This document shows, piece after piece, positions 1 through 6,066 of a DNA stretch of 11,513 nucleotides. The position numbers were made by a program, and so were the translations under genes. The notes beneath the pieces were generated by a model that was not told where the DNA came from, ran no database searches, and saw only the letters and a program-made list of their open reading frames with translations. The DNA is taken from contig CADBTX010000173.1 in the NCBI GenBank assembly GCA_902797705.1, positions 1 to 11,513 on the forward strand. The letters run 5' to 3'. The stretch is from an uncultured Lachnospiraceae bacterium. Lineage in GTDB: Bacteria > Bacillota > Clostridia > Lachnospirales > Lachnospiraceae. Positions within the stretch are counted from its first letter, which is position 1. Every line of letters begins with the position of its first letter.

Positions 1-1012
1 CCAGATCTACGCAAATATCAATGAGATGAACCCGGCATTCAGATCCGTAGACCGGCTTATGACAGGAAAGCGGATCGACAGCGCCTTTGAAGCGGTCTTT
101 AACGATCATCCCGAGCTTTTCTTCGTCGATACGGAATACCGGACCATCTACAGGCAGAACGGAGACTTTATCGAGATGGATCTTTTCTATAACAGCGCCG
201 CTGATGACCTGGAAAAATCCCGCTCCGAATTTGATTCCGCCGTTGACCGCATCATCTCCGAAACCTCCGGAAGTGATTATGAAAAGGAGAGATATGTACA
301 TAACCGGCTCTCAGAGCTTTTTGACTATAAACGTAATCCCCTGGATCAAAGCGCCTACAGCGGTCTCGTGATGGGTGAAACCGTCTGCGCAGGATATGCA
401 AGGGCATTTTCATATATCATGACCCGCCTCGGGATCCCCTGCTACCTTTGCGCAGGATATGCCGGTGAAGCTCACGGCTGGAACATCATCAAGCTCGACG
501 GGGATTATTACAATGTGGATGTGACCTGGGATGACAACGGAAATGGACTTCCAAACAGCTATGACTGGTTCAACAGAACAGACGGAGATTATGGACAGAC
601 CCATATAAGAAAAAGCCTTTCCGTTTATCTTCCCCCCTGCAACGGAACAAAGTACCGCGGCCTTGAACATTCGGAAGATCTTTCTGGAATGGTGCCGCCT
701 TCGGACGATCTGCCCACACTGGAGTCCTACGGCTATTCGGAGAAGGATGTCATCCACGATATGCAGTTATACTATGATGAATTGTACTCTGCCTTGAATA
801 AGCTGGGAGAAGGACATCACACCTTTTCTCTGGTCATCGGAGGAGAGATCCTGGAAGATTGCAGCAAGGCATATGATGAAAACGAAATAAAGACACGGGT
901 TCTGGACAGGATCCTCGCTGAATCCGGCGGAAAGATCGCAAATATGTCCTGCGTCGCCACCGAATTAAAGGACGGTTATTTCCTGATAGAACACGAAGTC
1001 AACATGCAATAG
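1..1012 (+). CDS. Transglutaminase-like (papain-fold) protein, 5' partial
   Basis: The reading frame is open to the left edge of the window, so the true start lies outside it; the first in-window ATG is at 26. Numbering from that Met, a transglutaminase-core domain spans about residues 90-180. It shows the catalytic triad of the family: Cys121 in GETVCAGYA, His150 in EAHGWN and Asp165 in YNVDVTWDD. The core is preceded by about 90 residues starting in a region that mentions no membrane segment, and followed by about 150 residues (180-328) that I do not recognise, rich in acidic residues. Clostridial proteins with this domain are often secreted or cell-surface proteins acting as peptidases or on the envelope, but the N-terminus that would show a signal peptide is missing. 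Substrate and reaction are unknown. The family call is secure from the intact triad; any physiological role is inference. Confidence 0.85.
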   Translation, partial: QIYANINEMNPAFRSVDRLMTGKRIDSAFEAVFNDHPELFFVDTEYRTIYRQNGDFIEMDLFYNSAADDLEKSRSEFDSAVDRIISETSGSDYEKERYVHNRLSELFDYKRNPLDQSAYSGLVMGETVCAGYARAFSYIMTRLGIPCYLCAGYAGEAHGWNIIKLDGDYYNVDVTWDDNGNGLPNSYDWFNRTDGDYGQTHIRKSLSVYLPPCNGTKYRGLEHSEDLSGMVPPSDDLPTLESYGYSEKDVIHDMQLYYDELYSALNKLGEGHHTFSLVIGGEILEDCSKAYDENEIKTRVLDRILAESGGKIANMSCVATELKDGYFLIEHEVNMQ

Positions 1013-1033
1013 ATCATTTGTCCTAAGGGTACC

Positions 1034-1053
1034 TCCTGTGGTGCCGCACAGGA
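1034..1053 (+). other. Hairpin between transglutaminase-like gene and FNT gene
   Basis: A perfect 7-bp inverted repeat, TCCTGTG / CACAGGA, encloses a 6-base loop in the 72-base gap between the two plus-strand genes. It is followed by ATCTTCTAT rather than a clean T-run, so it is at best a weak terminator or a leader structure ahead of the channel gene. I saw no convincing promoter in this gap, so the channel gene may be read through from upstream. Confidence 0.4.
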
Positions 1054-1070
1054 ATCTTCTATAGTGGAAG

Positions 1071-1076
1071 AAAGGA
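1071..1076 (+). promoter_or_regulatory. Ribosome binding site that fixes the FNT start at ATG 1085
   Basis: AAAGGA lies 8 bases before ATG 1085. An in-frame GTG at 1064 would add seven residues but lies upstream of this site, so the ATG is the better start. Confidence 0.75.
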
Positions 1077-1084
1077 ATTTTCAC

Positions 1085-1807
1085 ATGACTGCAATAATAA
1101 AATCCGGTGAAACTAAAGCAGGTTATGATCTGCCTTCTCTCTTTATAAAGGCCTTTATGTCAGGCATGTTCATCGCTTTCGGCGCTCTGGGGAGCCAGGT
1201 CATCAATGCGGCTGCAGGCACTTCCTTCATGGGCGCTTTTATTTTTCCTGTGGGGCTTATCCTGGTGGTATGCACAGGCTCAGAACTTTTTACCGGGGAC
1301 TGCCTTATGGCCATGGCTGTAGCAGATAAGAAGATCACTCTTTCAGGAATGATACGAACCCTGGTCATCGTCTATATCTGGAATTTTATCGGATCCCTTT
1401 TTGTTGTGTTTCTTGCACTATTTGGAAAAATGCCGGCTATGCTGGATGGAAAGCTCGGGGAAACCATGATGAAGACTGCGGCTTCCAAAACTTCTCTTCC
1501 TCCCGCTGCCTCCTTCAGCAAGGGAGTTCTCTGTAATATCCTTGTGTGCGCAGCCGTTCTGGTTGCGATAAAAACCGGAGACACCGTGGGGAAGATGCTT
1601 GCAGCCTACTTCCCCGTCATGCTTTTCGTGCTCTGCGGCTTTGAGCACAGTATCGCAAATATGTATTTTATTCCCATGGGGCAGGCGCTGGGCAATATGG
1701 ATATCGGCCTGCTTTTCAATAACCTTATCCCTGTGACTCTGGGAAATATCGTTGGCGGGGTTTTATTCGCCCTTGGAATGTACTGCTGCAACAGACCAAA
1801 GGAATAA
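1085..1807 (+). CDS. Formate/nitrite transporter (FNT) family channel
   Basis: A 240-residue polytopic membrane protein of normal length for the FocA/NirC/FdhC family, which forms pentameric channels for formate, nitrite or hydrosulfide. Visible family marks are GSELFTGD at the helix-2 break, the second-signature segment GVLCNILVCAA near the middle, and GFEHSIANMYFIP with the central pore histidine at residue 188. Six membrane segments are expected and hydrophobic stretches fit this. The usual LFTGN at the helix-2 loop is LFTGD here. Sequence alone does not separate formate, nitrite or sulfide transport, and no neighbouring formate or nitrite enzyme helps. In a fermenting anaerobe formate export is a reasonable inference. 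The start was chosen by the AAAGGA site; an alternative GTG lies at 1064. The gene ends at a strong terminator. Confidence 0.9.
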   Translation: MTAIIKSGETKAGYDLPSLFIKAFMSGMFIAFGALGSQVINAAAGTSFMGAFIFPVGLILVVCTGSELFTGDCLMAMAVADKKITLSGMIRTLVIVYIWNFIGSLFVVFLALFGKMPAMLDGKLGETMMKTAASKTSLPPAASFSKGVLCNILVCAAVLVAIKTGDTVGKMLAAYFPVMLFVLCGFEHSIANMYFIPMGQALGNMDIGLLFNNLIPVTLGNIVGGVLFALGMYCCNRPKE

Positions 1808-1816
1808 AAACAAGAA

Positions 1817-1855
1817 GGACGCTCCTGTTTACAGGCTGCGTCCCTCTTTTTCTTT
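1817..1855. terminator. Rho-independent terminator, probably bidirectional
   Basis: The stem is GGACGC (1817-1822) with GCGTCC (1838-1843), extended inside by CCTG (1824-1827) with CAGG (1832-1835) around a TTTA loop. On the plus strand it is followed by CTCTTTTTCTTT. On the minus strand the stem is followed by TTCTTGTTTTTATT, so it can also end the convergent RNHCP gene, whose stop codon is at 1864-1866. Confidence 0.9.
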
Positions 1856-1863
1856 AAGTTACT

Positions 1864-2292
1864 TTACCACTTCAGTATCCCGTCTCCCCCCATAAGCCTC
1901 GTCATTTCCTCGATCCTTTCTAACGGGAACGGCGGCGACGACACCGGCTTCATGGCAAGCGACATAAGTTTCATGGGATTATCATCCGCTGCTATACGGT
2001 TGGAACTAAAGTGTCCGCAGATCCTGCAGCGGTGGATCACCGCCCATTCCCCGCTTTTCCTGACCCAAACGGAAACCGGCTCCATCACGCCTCCACAGTC
2101 TGCCTCTCTGTCGCCGGGCTCATTGTCCAGATGTTTACTGCTGAGGCAATAGGGACAGTGATTCCGATGTTCAGATCCGGCGCCCTCCGGCACTACGGTC
2201 CTTCCGCATACTTTGCATATGAATGATTCATTACAGGGGTGATTTCTATAGTAACCTTTATCAAATGATTTTTTCTTGTTTTCCCTCGTCAT
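1864..2292 (-). CDS. RNHCP-domain zinc-ribbon protein
   Basis: A 142-residue soluble protein carrying the diagnostic RNHCP pentapeptide (residues 43-47), which names a bacterial domain family of unknown function. Cysteines are arranged in likely metal-binding pairs: C26-x2-C29, C46-x2-C49 and C89-x2-C92, plus C66, so one or two zinc ribbons are probable. The N-terminus is basic (KKK at 6-8), compatible with nucleic-acid contact, but this is inference. The start is well supported by AGGAGGT (2301-2307) 8 bases before the ATG. It is transcribed alone, convergent with the FNT gene, and may receive read-through from the LuxR gene upstream. A hairpin-forming leader precedes it. Family membership is clear; role unknown. 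Confidence 0.88.
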   Translation of the reverse strand: MTRENKKKSFDKGYYRNHPCNESFICKVCGRTVVPEGAGSEHRNHCPYCLSSKHLDNEPGDREADCGGVMEPVSVWVRKSGEWAVIHRCRICGHFSSNRIAADDNPMKLMSLAMKPVSSPPFPLERIEEMTRLMGGDGILKW

Positions 2293-2331
2293 GGGGACTT
2301 ACCTCCTAAAAGTAAAATCATAAACCATTTG

Positions 2332-2361
2332 GGAGGCTTGCGGATCTCAAGGCAAACCTCC
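2332..2361 (-). promoter_or_regulatory. Leader hairpin upstream of RNHCP gene, with possible SD-pairing arm
   Basis: A 10-bp inverted repeat with one mismatch (GGAGGCTTGC at 2332-2341 and GCAAACCTCC at 2352-2361 on the plus strand) encloses a 10-base loop. In the minus-strand transcript the second arm ends in CCTCC and lies about 25 bases before the AGGAGGT of the RNHCP gene (2301-2307). That arm could therefore pair either with its own partner or with the ribosome binding site. Regulation by such switching is inference. No clear promoter was found in 2362-2455. Confidence 0.4.
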
Positions 2362-2432
2362 GGGGTTACACCTCAATCTCCAATGAATGTTCAGTTCTCT
2401 TCAAAAAGCATTTCTCCTGATCTTGAGCTAAA

Positions 2433-2446
2433 GCGGATCGCTCCGC
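2433..2446 (-). terminator. Short hairpin after LuxR-type gene, weak terminator candidate
   Basis: GCGGA / TCCGC around a 4-base loop lies 9 bases past the stop codon of the LuxR-type gene. On the minus strand it is followed only by TTTAGCTC, so termination would be partial. Confidence 0.3.
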
Positions 2447-2455
2447 AGTTTACTG

Positions 2456-2719
2456 TTATTCAGAAATAACACTACCATTTTCACATAAATTTATCAAGAA
2501 CAGTTCCCGGAATTCTTTTCTTCCCGGCACCCATGCTTTTTCATAGATATGCGTAAAATGATTTTTGACCGTCTGTTCCGATATTCCATACATATACGCT
2601 ATACGGCGGTTGGAAAATCCGGACACTTTTAAGAAGCCAAGCTCCAGCTCTCTTCCCGTAAACCCGTACTTCTTAGCCACTCTAAGGTATTGATCTTTTG
2701 TAATATATCGATCATTCAT
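2456..2719 (-). CDS. Stand-alone LuxR/GerE-type DNA-binding protein
   Basis: An 87-residue protein that is almost entirely a LuxR-type helix-turn-helix. FTGRELEL (20-27) matches the start of the domain, and the recognition region is FSNRRIAYMYGISEQTVKNH (residues 35-54), very close to the family pattern SNKEIA...ISEKTVKNH. There is no receiver, PAS or autoinducer-binding domain, so it is a DNA-binding module without its own sensor. Its ATG overlaps the stop of the upstream membrane-protein gene by 8 bases (2712-2719). A GGAG directly abuts the ATG, too close for normal use, so translation is probably coupled to the upstream gene. The pairing suggests that the membrane protein controls or localises it; this is inference. 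The target is unknown, but the divergent nucleoside operon promoter and its own promoter are natural candidates. Confidence 0.85.
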   Translation of the reverse strand: MNDRYITKDQYLRVAKKYGFTGRELELGFLKVSGFSNRRIAYMYGISEQTVKNHFTHIYEKAWVPGRKEFRELFLINLCENGSVISE

Positions 2720-3191
2720 CTCCGAAGTCCATTTCTTCGTTCATTTTCCGTTCAGCGTTTAGCCTGAGGGGAAGAAGGAAAAACTCTATTATCACCGCGT
2801 AAAGTCCGGCAAGGAAACATATGGCCAGGTTTGCACCTATCATCTCCAGATCATCCAGCCTTCCGAGCATAAGCACCGCGGAAATGATGATCGCCATCAG
2901 GGCGCTGTAGATCGTTAGCTTCTGGGCTGCTCCAACTGCCCCGACTATATTTTTCAATTCCAGGAGACTATAGGGCTTTAGACCCACGGAAAAAGATTTT
3001 ATAAAATCCTTCCATTCGCCCATTATGATCAGTCCCGGGATCAGAACGAGTAAGATCAGCAATATGGACGGCAGGTCAATAAAAAAGGCAACAGCTGACA
3101 CACCCCAATTCCCCATAATTATATTCATCAGGAATACCGCAGCTAAAAGTATGATCTCTCCCAATAAAACCAGTCTTATGCTTTTCTTCAT
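2712..3191 (-). CDS. Miniature MotA/ExbB-like four-helix membrane protein
   Basis: A 159-residue membrane protein with four predicted helices at about 6-26, 37-58, 92-110 and 119-141. Helices 3-4 and the following residues resemble MotA: LGRLDDLEMIGANLA matches the MotA pattern LxNLxDIEKLGHAIS by eye, and the end of helix 4 (FLLPLRLNAERK) resembles the MotA end WHPFANKLKRK. The helix 2 region followed by EWKDFIKSF also parallels MotA. The cytoplasmic loop between helices 2 and 3 is only about 33 residues against roughly 100 or more in MotA, and the conserved helix-3 proline of MotA is absent. No MotB/ExbD partner is present. A strong AAAGGAGT site precedes the ATG. It heads an overlapping operon with a LuxR-type regulator, so a sensory rather than motor role is inferred. 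The MotA relationship is a visual alignment and could be superficial. Confidence 0.6.
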   Translation of the reverse strand: MKKSIRLVLLGEIILLAAVFLMNIIMGNWGVSAVAFFIDLPSILLILLVLIPGLIIMGEWKDFIKSFSVGLKPYSLLELKNIVGAVGAAQKLTIYSALMAIIISAVLMLGRLDDLEMIGANLAICFLAGLYAVIIEFFLLPLRLNAERKMNEEMDFGDE

Positions 3192-3256
3192 AGTGAACTC
3201 CTTTCTGACGGGAACTTTGACTTTCCTTCCTACACCTTATCACAGGCCGGTTCAGG

Positions 3257-3262
3257 ATTATA
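3257..3262 (-). promoter_or_regulatory. Candidate -10 box for the membrane protein/LuxR operon
   Basis: A perfect TATAAT on the minus strand lies about 65 bases before the start of the membrane-protein gene, a plausible distance for a short leader. No recognisable -35 hexamer sits at 16-18 bases, so the promoter may need an activator. Confidence 0.35.
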
Positions 3263-3288
3263 TAGTACCTTTTTTATACTAAGTTTTC

Positions 3289-3317
3289 TTGACAGCGGTA
3301 GTGCCAAAATATAAGAT
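3289..3317 (+). promoter_or_regulatory. Sigma-A-type promoter of the nucleoside ABC operon
   Basis: A perfect TTGACA (3289-3294) and TAAGAT (3312-3317, four of six consensus) are separated by 17 bases. This predicts a leader of about 38 bases before the ATG at 3362, with AGGAGG at 3348-3353 as ribosome binding site. It shares the 170-base divergent region with the LuxR operon promoter. Confidence 0.65.
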
Positions 3318-3361
3318 TTTTAAAAAGATGTTTGCTCACACTACAGTAGGAGGATGAACAA

Positions 3362-4507
3362 ATGAAAAAACGGATTATCCCTATTTTGTTATGTATGATT
3401 CTTGCCATAACTGCTGCAGGCTGCGGCGGCGCACAAGGCGGAGGAGCCGGACAATCTTCATCCCAGAGCTTGAAGATTGCCATAATGACATCTCTTTCGG
3501 GAGTGGATGACGGCTCATTTCACGAGGACAACTACAATGGCATACTGAGTTTCATAAAGGATCACCCGGATTCTTCCGTAACGCCTGTCCAGGAGTCGAC
3601 AGGAGATACTGCAGCCTGCCTCAAGGCAGTGGAGGATGTAGTTGCCGACTATGACGTTTTAGTCTGTGACGGCTTCCAGTTTGCTGGCATATCCGAAATA
3701 GCGGAAGACAACCCCGACAAGAAGTTCATCCTTGTGGATTCCTCTCCCACCGATGCGGAGGGAAACGAAGTGGAAGTCGAGAATATCTATGCCATGACTT
3801 TTAAGGAGCAGGAAGGCGGATTCCTTGCCGGAATGGCGGCAGCGCTTTCATCCACCACGAAAAAGGTGGCTGTAGTCAACGGGATAGCCTATCCATCAAA
3901 TGTTAACTACGAATACGGCTTCATGTCGGGCGTAGAATACTGCAACAGGCATTACGATACAAATGTCGAGATCGTGGAACTGCCTTCCTACGCCGGAACC
4001 GATGTGACAGGTGCAAACGTTGGAGGAAATTACGCAGGTTCCTTCGGAGATCCCGCAACCGGAAAGGTCATAGGCGATGCACTGATCAAGGAAGGCTGCG
4101 ACGTCATCTTTGTCGCTGCCGGAAGTTCGGGAAACGGTGTTTTTACCGCTGCAAAAGAGAGCTCTGAAAAGGTCTTCGTCATTGGCTGTGACACTGACCA
4201 ATATAACGACGGCGCCAACGGAAGCGAGAATGTAATCCTCACCTCTGCTCTTAAGATCATGGGCAAGAACGACAAGCGCGTTCTCGAGTCGATCCTTGAC
4301 GGCTCCTTCAAGGGCGGAAACTATCTTCTCGGAATCGACAGCGACTCTGTCGGATATGTCAGCGAGTCGGGTAGATGCCAGCTCAGCGCTGAAACCATCG
4401 AAAAGATCGACAAAGCATACCAGCTCATCAAAGAGGGCAAGATCGAGCCCGCTGCGAATTTCAACGGACTTACTCCGGATAATTTCACCGGAATGGACGT
4501 AGAATAG
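3362..4507 (+). CDS. nupN: BmpA/PnrA-family nucleoside-binding lipoprotein
   Basis: A 381-residue extracellular substrate-binding lipoprotein of an ABC importer. The N-terminus is basic, then hydrophobic, then the lipobox TAAGC with lipidated Cys21, followed by a Gly/Ser/Gln linker. The mature part shows the BMP/PnrA hallmarks: VDDGSFHEDNYNG (48-60), TFKEQEGGFLAGMAAAL near 150, YAGSFGDPATGK, and VIGCDTDQ with Asp277 and Asp279. Characterised members bind purine nucleosides such as guanosine, adenosine and inosine, so nucleoside uptake is the expected role. AGGAGG sits 8 bases before the ATG. It is first in a four-gene operon with the matching ATPase and permeases, in the same order as Bacillus nupNOPQ. 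The exact ligand range cannot be read from the sequence, and some BMP proteins may have other ligands. Confidence 0.9.
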   Translation: MKKRIIPILLCMILAITAAGCGGAQGGGAGQSSSQSLKIAIMTSLSGVDDGSFHEDNYNGILSFIKDHPDSSVTPVQESTGDTAACLKAVEDVVADYDVLVCDGFQFAGISEIAEDNPDKKFILVDSSPTDAEGNEVEVENIYAMTFKEQEGGFLAGMAAALSSTTKKVAVVNGIAYPSNVNYEYGFMSGVEYCNRHYDTNVEIVELPSYAGTDVTGANVGGNYAGSFGDPATGKVIGDALIKEGCDVIFVAAGSSGNGVFTAAKESSEKVFVIGCDTDQYNDGANGSENVILTSALKIMGKNDKRVLESILDGSFKGGNYLLGIDSDSVGYVSESGRCQLSAETIEKIDKAYQLIKEGKIEPAANFNGLTPDNFTGMDVE

Positions 4508-4518
4508 GAGAACATAAC

Positions 4519-6066
4519 ATGGGCGATTCCGACTTCATCGTCGAAATGAAGCATATTACAAAGCGCTTTCCGGGAATAGTCGCAAATGATGATGTTTCCA
4601 TCAGCATAAAAAAGGGCGAGATATTCGCACTTCTCGGTGAGAACGGCGCCGGAAAATCAACTATCATGAGCGTGCTGTTCGGCATGTACGAGCCGGACGA
4701 AGGTGAGATATTGATCCGCGGCGAAAAGGTAAATATAACCTCTCCGAGACACGCCACAAAGCTTGGCATCGGAATGGTCCATCAGCACTTCAAGCTGGTA
4801 TCCAATTATACTGTGACCGAAAACATTATCTTAGGTTCGGAACCGCAGAACAAGCTGTGGGGTTTTATTCCCAGAGTCAATATAAAGAAGGCTAATGAGG
4901 ATATCGCCGCTCTGTCCGAAAGATATGGGCTGAAGGTCGATCCGGAGTCCGTCATAAGCGATCTTAACGTTTCCACCCAGCAGAGGGTTGAGATATTGAA
5001 GATGCTATACAGGGACGCTGAGATACTTATATTTGACGAGCCCACCGCCGTGCTCACGCCCCAGGAGATAGAATATCTGCTGGAGATAATAAGAGGCTTA
5101 AGGGATGGCGGAAAGACCGTGATAATCATCACCCATAAGCTGGAGGAGATCAAGGCTATCGCTGACAGATGCGCCATCCTCAACCGCGGAAGGCTGATCG
5201 ACATCAAGGATGTCAAGGAGACCTCCACCGCGGAAATGGCACGTCTCATGGTAGGCCACGAGATATCGTTTTCCGTGGATAAGGCCGAAGCCGTTCCCGG
5301 AGATACGGTTCTGAAGGTGGACAACCTCACCGTGCGGAATGAGACCGGCTTCGAAGCTGTAAAGAACGTATCTTTCGAGGTTCACGCAGGAGAAATATTT
5401 GCCATTGCCGGGGTATCCGGCAATGGTCAGAACGAGCTTGCGGATGCCATCGCCGGACTTGCCCGGAATACGTCCGGAAAGATATTCCTTGACGGCAGGG
5501 ATATCTCCGGATCATCCATAAGGCAGCGCACCGAAGAAGGGGTCGCATACATTCCCGAAGACCGGCATAATGTAGGGCTGGTCTTAGGGTTCACGCTAAA
5601 AGACAATCTGGTTCTTAAGAATTACTATTCGCCGCCATTTTCCGAAAAAGGCGTTCTGAATGAGAATGCCATGAACGATAACGGCACCAGGCTGATCGAA
5701 AAATATGACATCCGGAGCAGCAGAGGCAACCGGACCATTGTCAGCTCCATGTCAGGAGGAAACCAGCAGAAAGCCATAATCGCCCGGGAGATCGATCTGA
5801 AGAAGAAGCTCATAATCTTCATGCAGCCCACGAGAGGCCTCGATGTCGGCGCCATATCGAACATCCATAAACAGATCGTCGCAGAGCGTGACAGAGGCGC
5901 GGCGGTGCTGTTGATATCCCTGGAACTTGACGAGGTAATGAATCTTGCCGATACCATCGGCGTCATTTTTGACGGAAAGATAACCAGGATAGCCAAGGCT
6001 TCCGAACTATCCGTAAATGAGGTGGGAGAATACATGGCAGGAGTAAAGAAGGGGGATTCCAGATGA
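4519..6066 (+). CDS. nupO: Nucleoside ABC importer, double ATP-binding subunit
   Basis: A 515-residue protein with two fused nucleotide-binding domains, as usual for the nucleoside and sugar importers of this class. NBD1 has Walker A GENGAGKST (40-48), Walker B ILIFDEP (169-175) and switch His206. NBD2 has Walker A-like GVSGNGQN (298-305) with the lysine missing, signature SGGNQQ (412-417), and QPTRGLD (436-442); Ser467 replaces the switch His. These NBD2 changes are normal for the family. Less usual is the NBD1 signature, LNVSTQQ (149-155), where relatives typically read LSVGxQQ. It energises transport through the two downstream permeases. The ribosome binding site TAGGAG (4505-4510) includes the stop codon of nupN, and the gene ends in a 4-base ATGA overlap with nupP. 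Confidence 0.93.
   Translation: MGDSDFIVEMKHITKRFPGIVANDDVSISIKKGEIFALLGENGAGKSTIMSVLFGMYEPDEGEILIRGEKVNITSPRHATKLGIGMVHQHFKLVSNYTVTENIILGSEPQNKLWGFIPRVNIKKANEDIAALSERYGLKVDPESVISDLNVSTQQRVEILKMLYRDAEILIFDEPTAVLTPQEIEYLLEIIRGLRDGGKTVIIITHKLEEIKAIADRCAILNRGRLIDIKDVKETSTAEMARLMVGHEISFSVDKAEAVPGDTVLKVDNLTVRNETGFEAVKNVSFEVHAGEIFAIAGVSGNGQNELADAIAGLARNTSGKIFLDGRDISGSSIRQRTEEGVAYIPEDRHNVGLVLGFTLKDNLVLKNYYSPPFSEKGVLNENAMNDNGTRLIEKYDIRSSRGNRTIVSSMSGGNQQKAIIAREIDLKKKLIIFMQPTRGLDVGAISNIHKQIVAERDRGAAVLLISLELDEVMNLADTIGVIFDGKITRIAKASELSVNEVGEYMAGVKKGDSR

Noticed and set aside
2299..2328. A 9-codon minus-strand open frame (ATG GTT ... AGG AGG TAA) ending inside the ribosome binding site of the RNHCP gene, resembling a leader peptide.
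   Set aside because: No ribosome binding site precedes its ATG (the upstream bases are CCTCCC), and the AGG AGG codons are simply the Shine-Dalgarno sequence read in frame.
3341..3349. Short palindrome CTACAGTAG just before the nupN ribosome binding site.
   Set aside because: Only four base pairs with a one-base centre; too short to call an operator without comparison.
3354..3365. A three-codon frame (ATG AAC AAA TGA) overlapping the nupN start.
   Set aside because: Its ATG sits directly on the end of the AGGAGG site, so ribosomes would not use it; it looks like chance.
4806..5330. Open frame of 174 codons on the minus strand inside nupO.
   Set aside because: It is antisense to a conserved ATPase with intact motifs, has Ser/Arg/Leu-rich low-quality composition and no ribosome binding site or family match.
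5410..5433. Missing Walker A lysine in the second ATPase domain of NupO as a sign of a broken gene.
   Set aside because: This loss is normal in the second domain of this importer family; the frame is intact and the operon complete.
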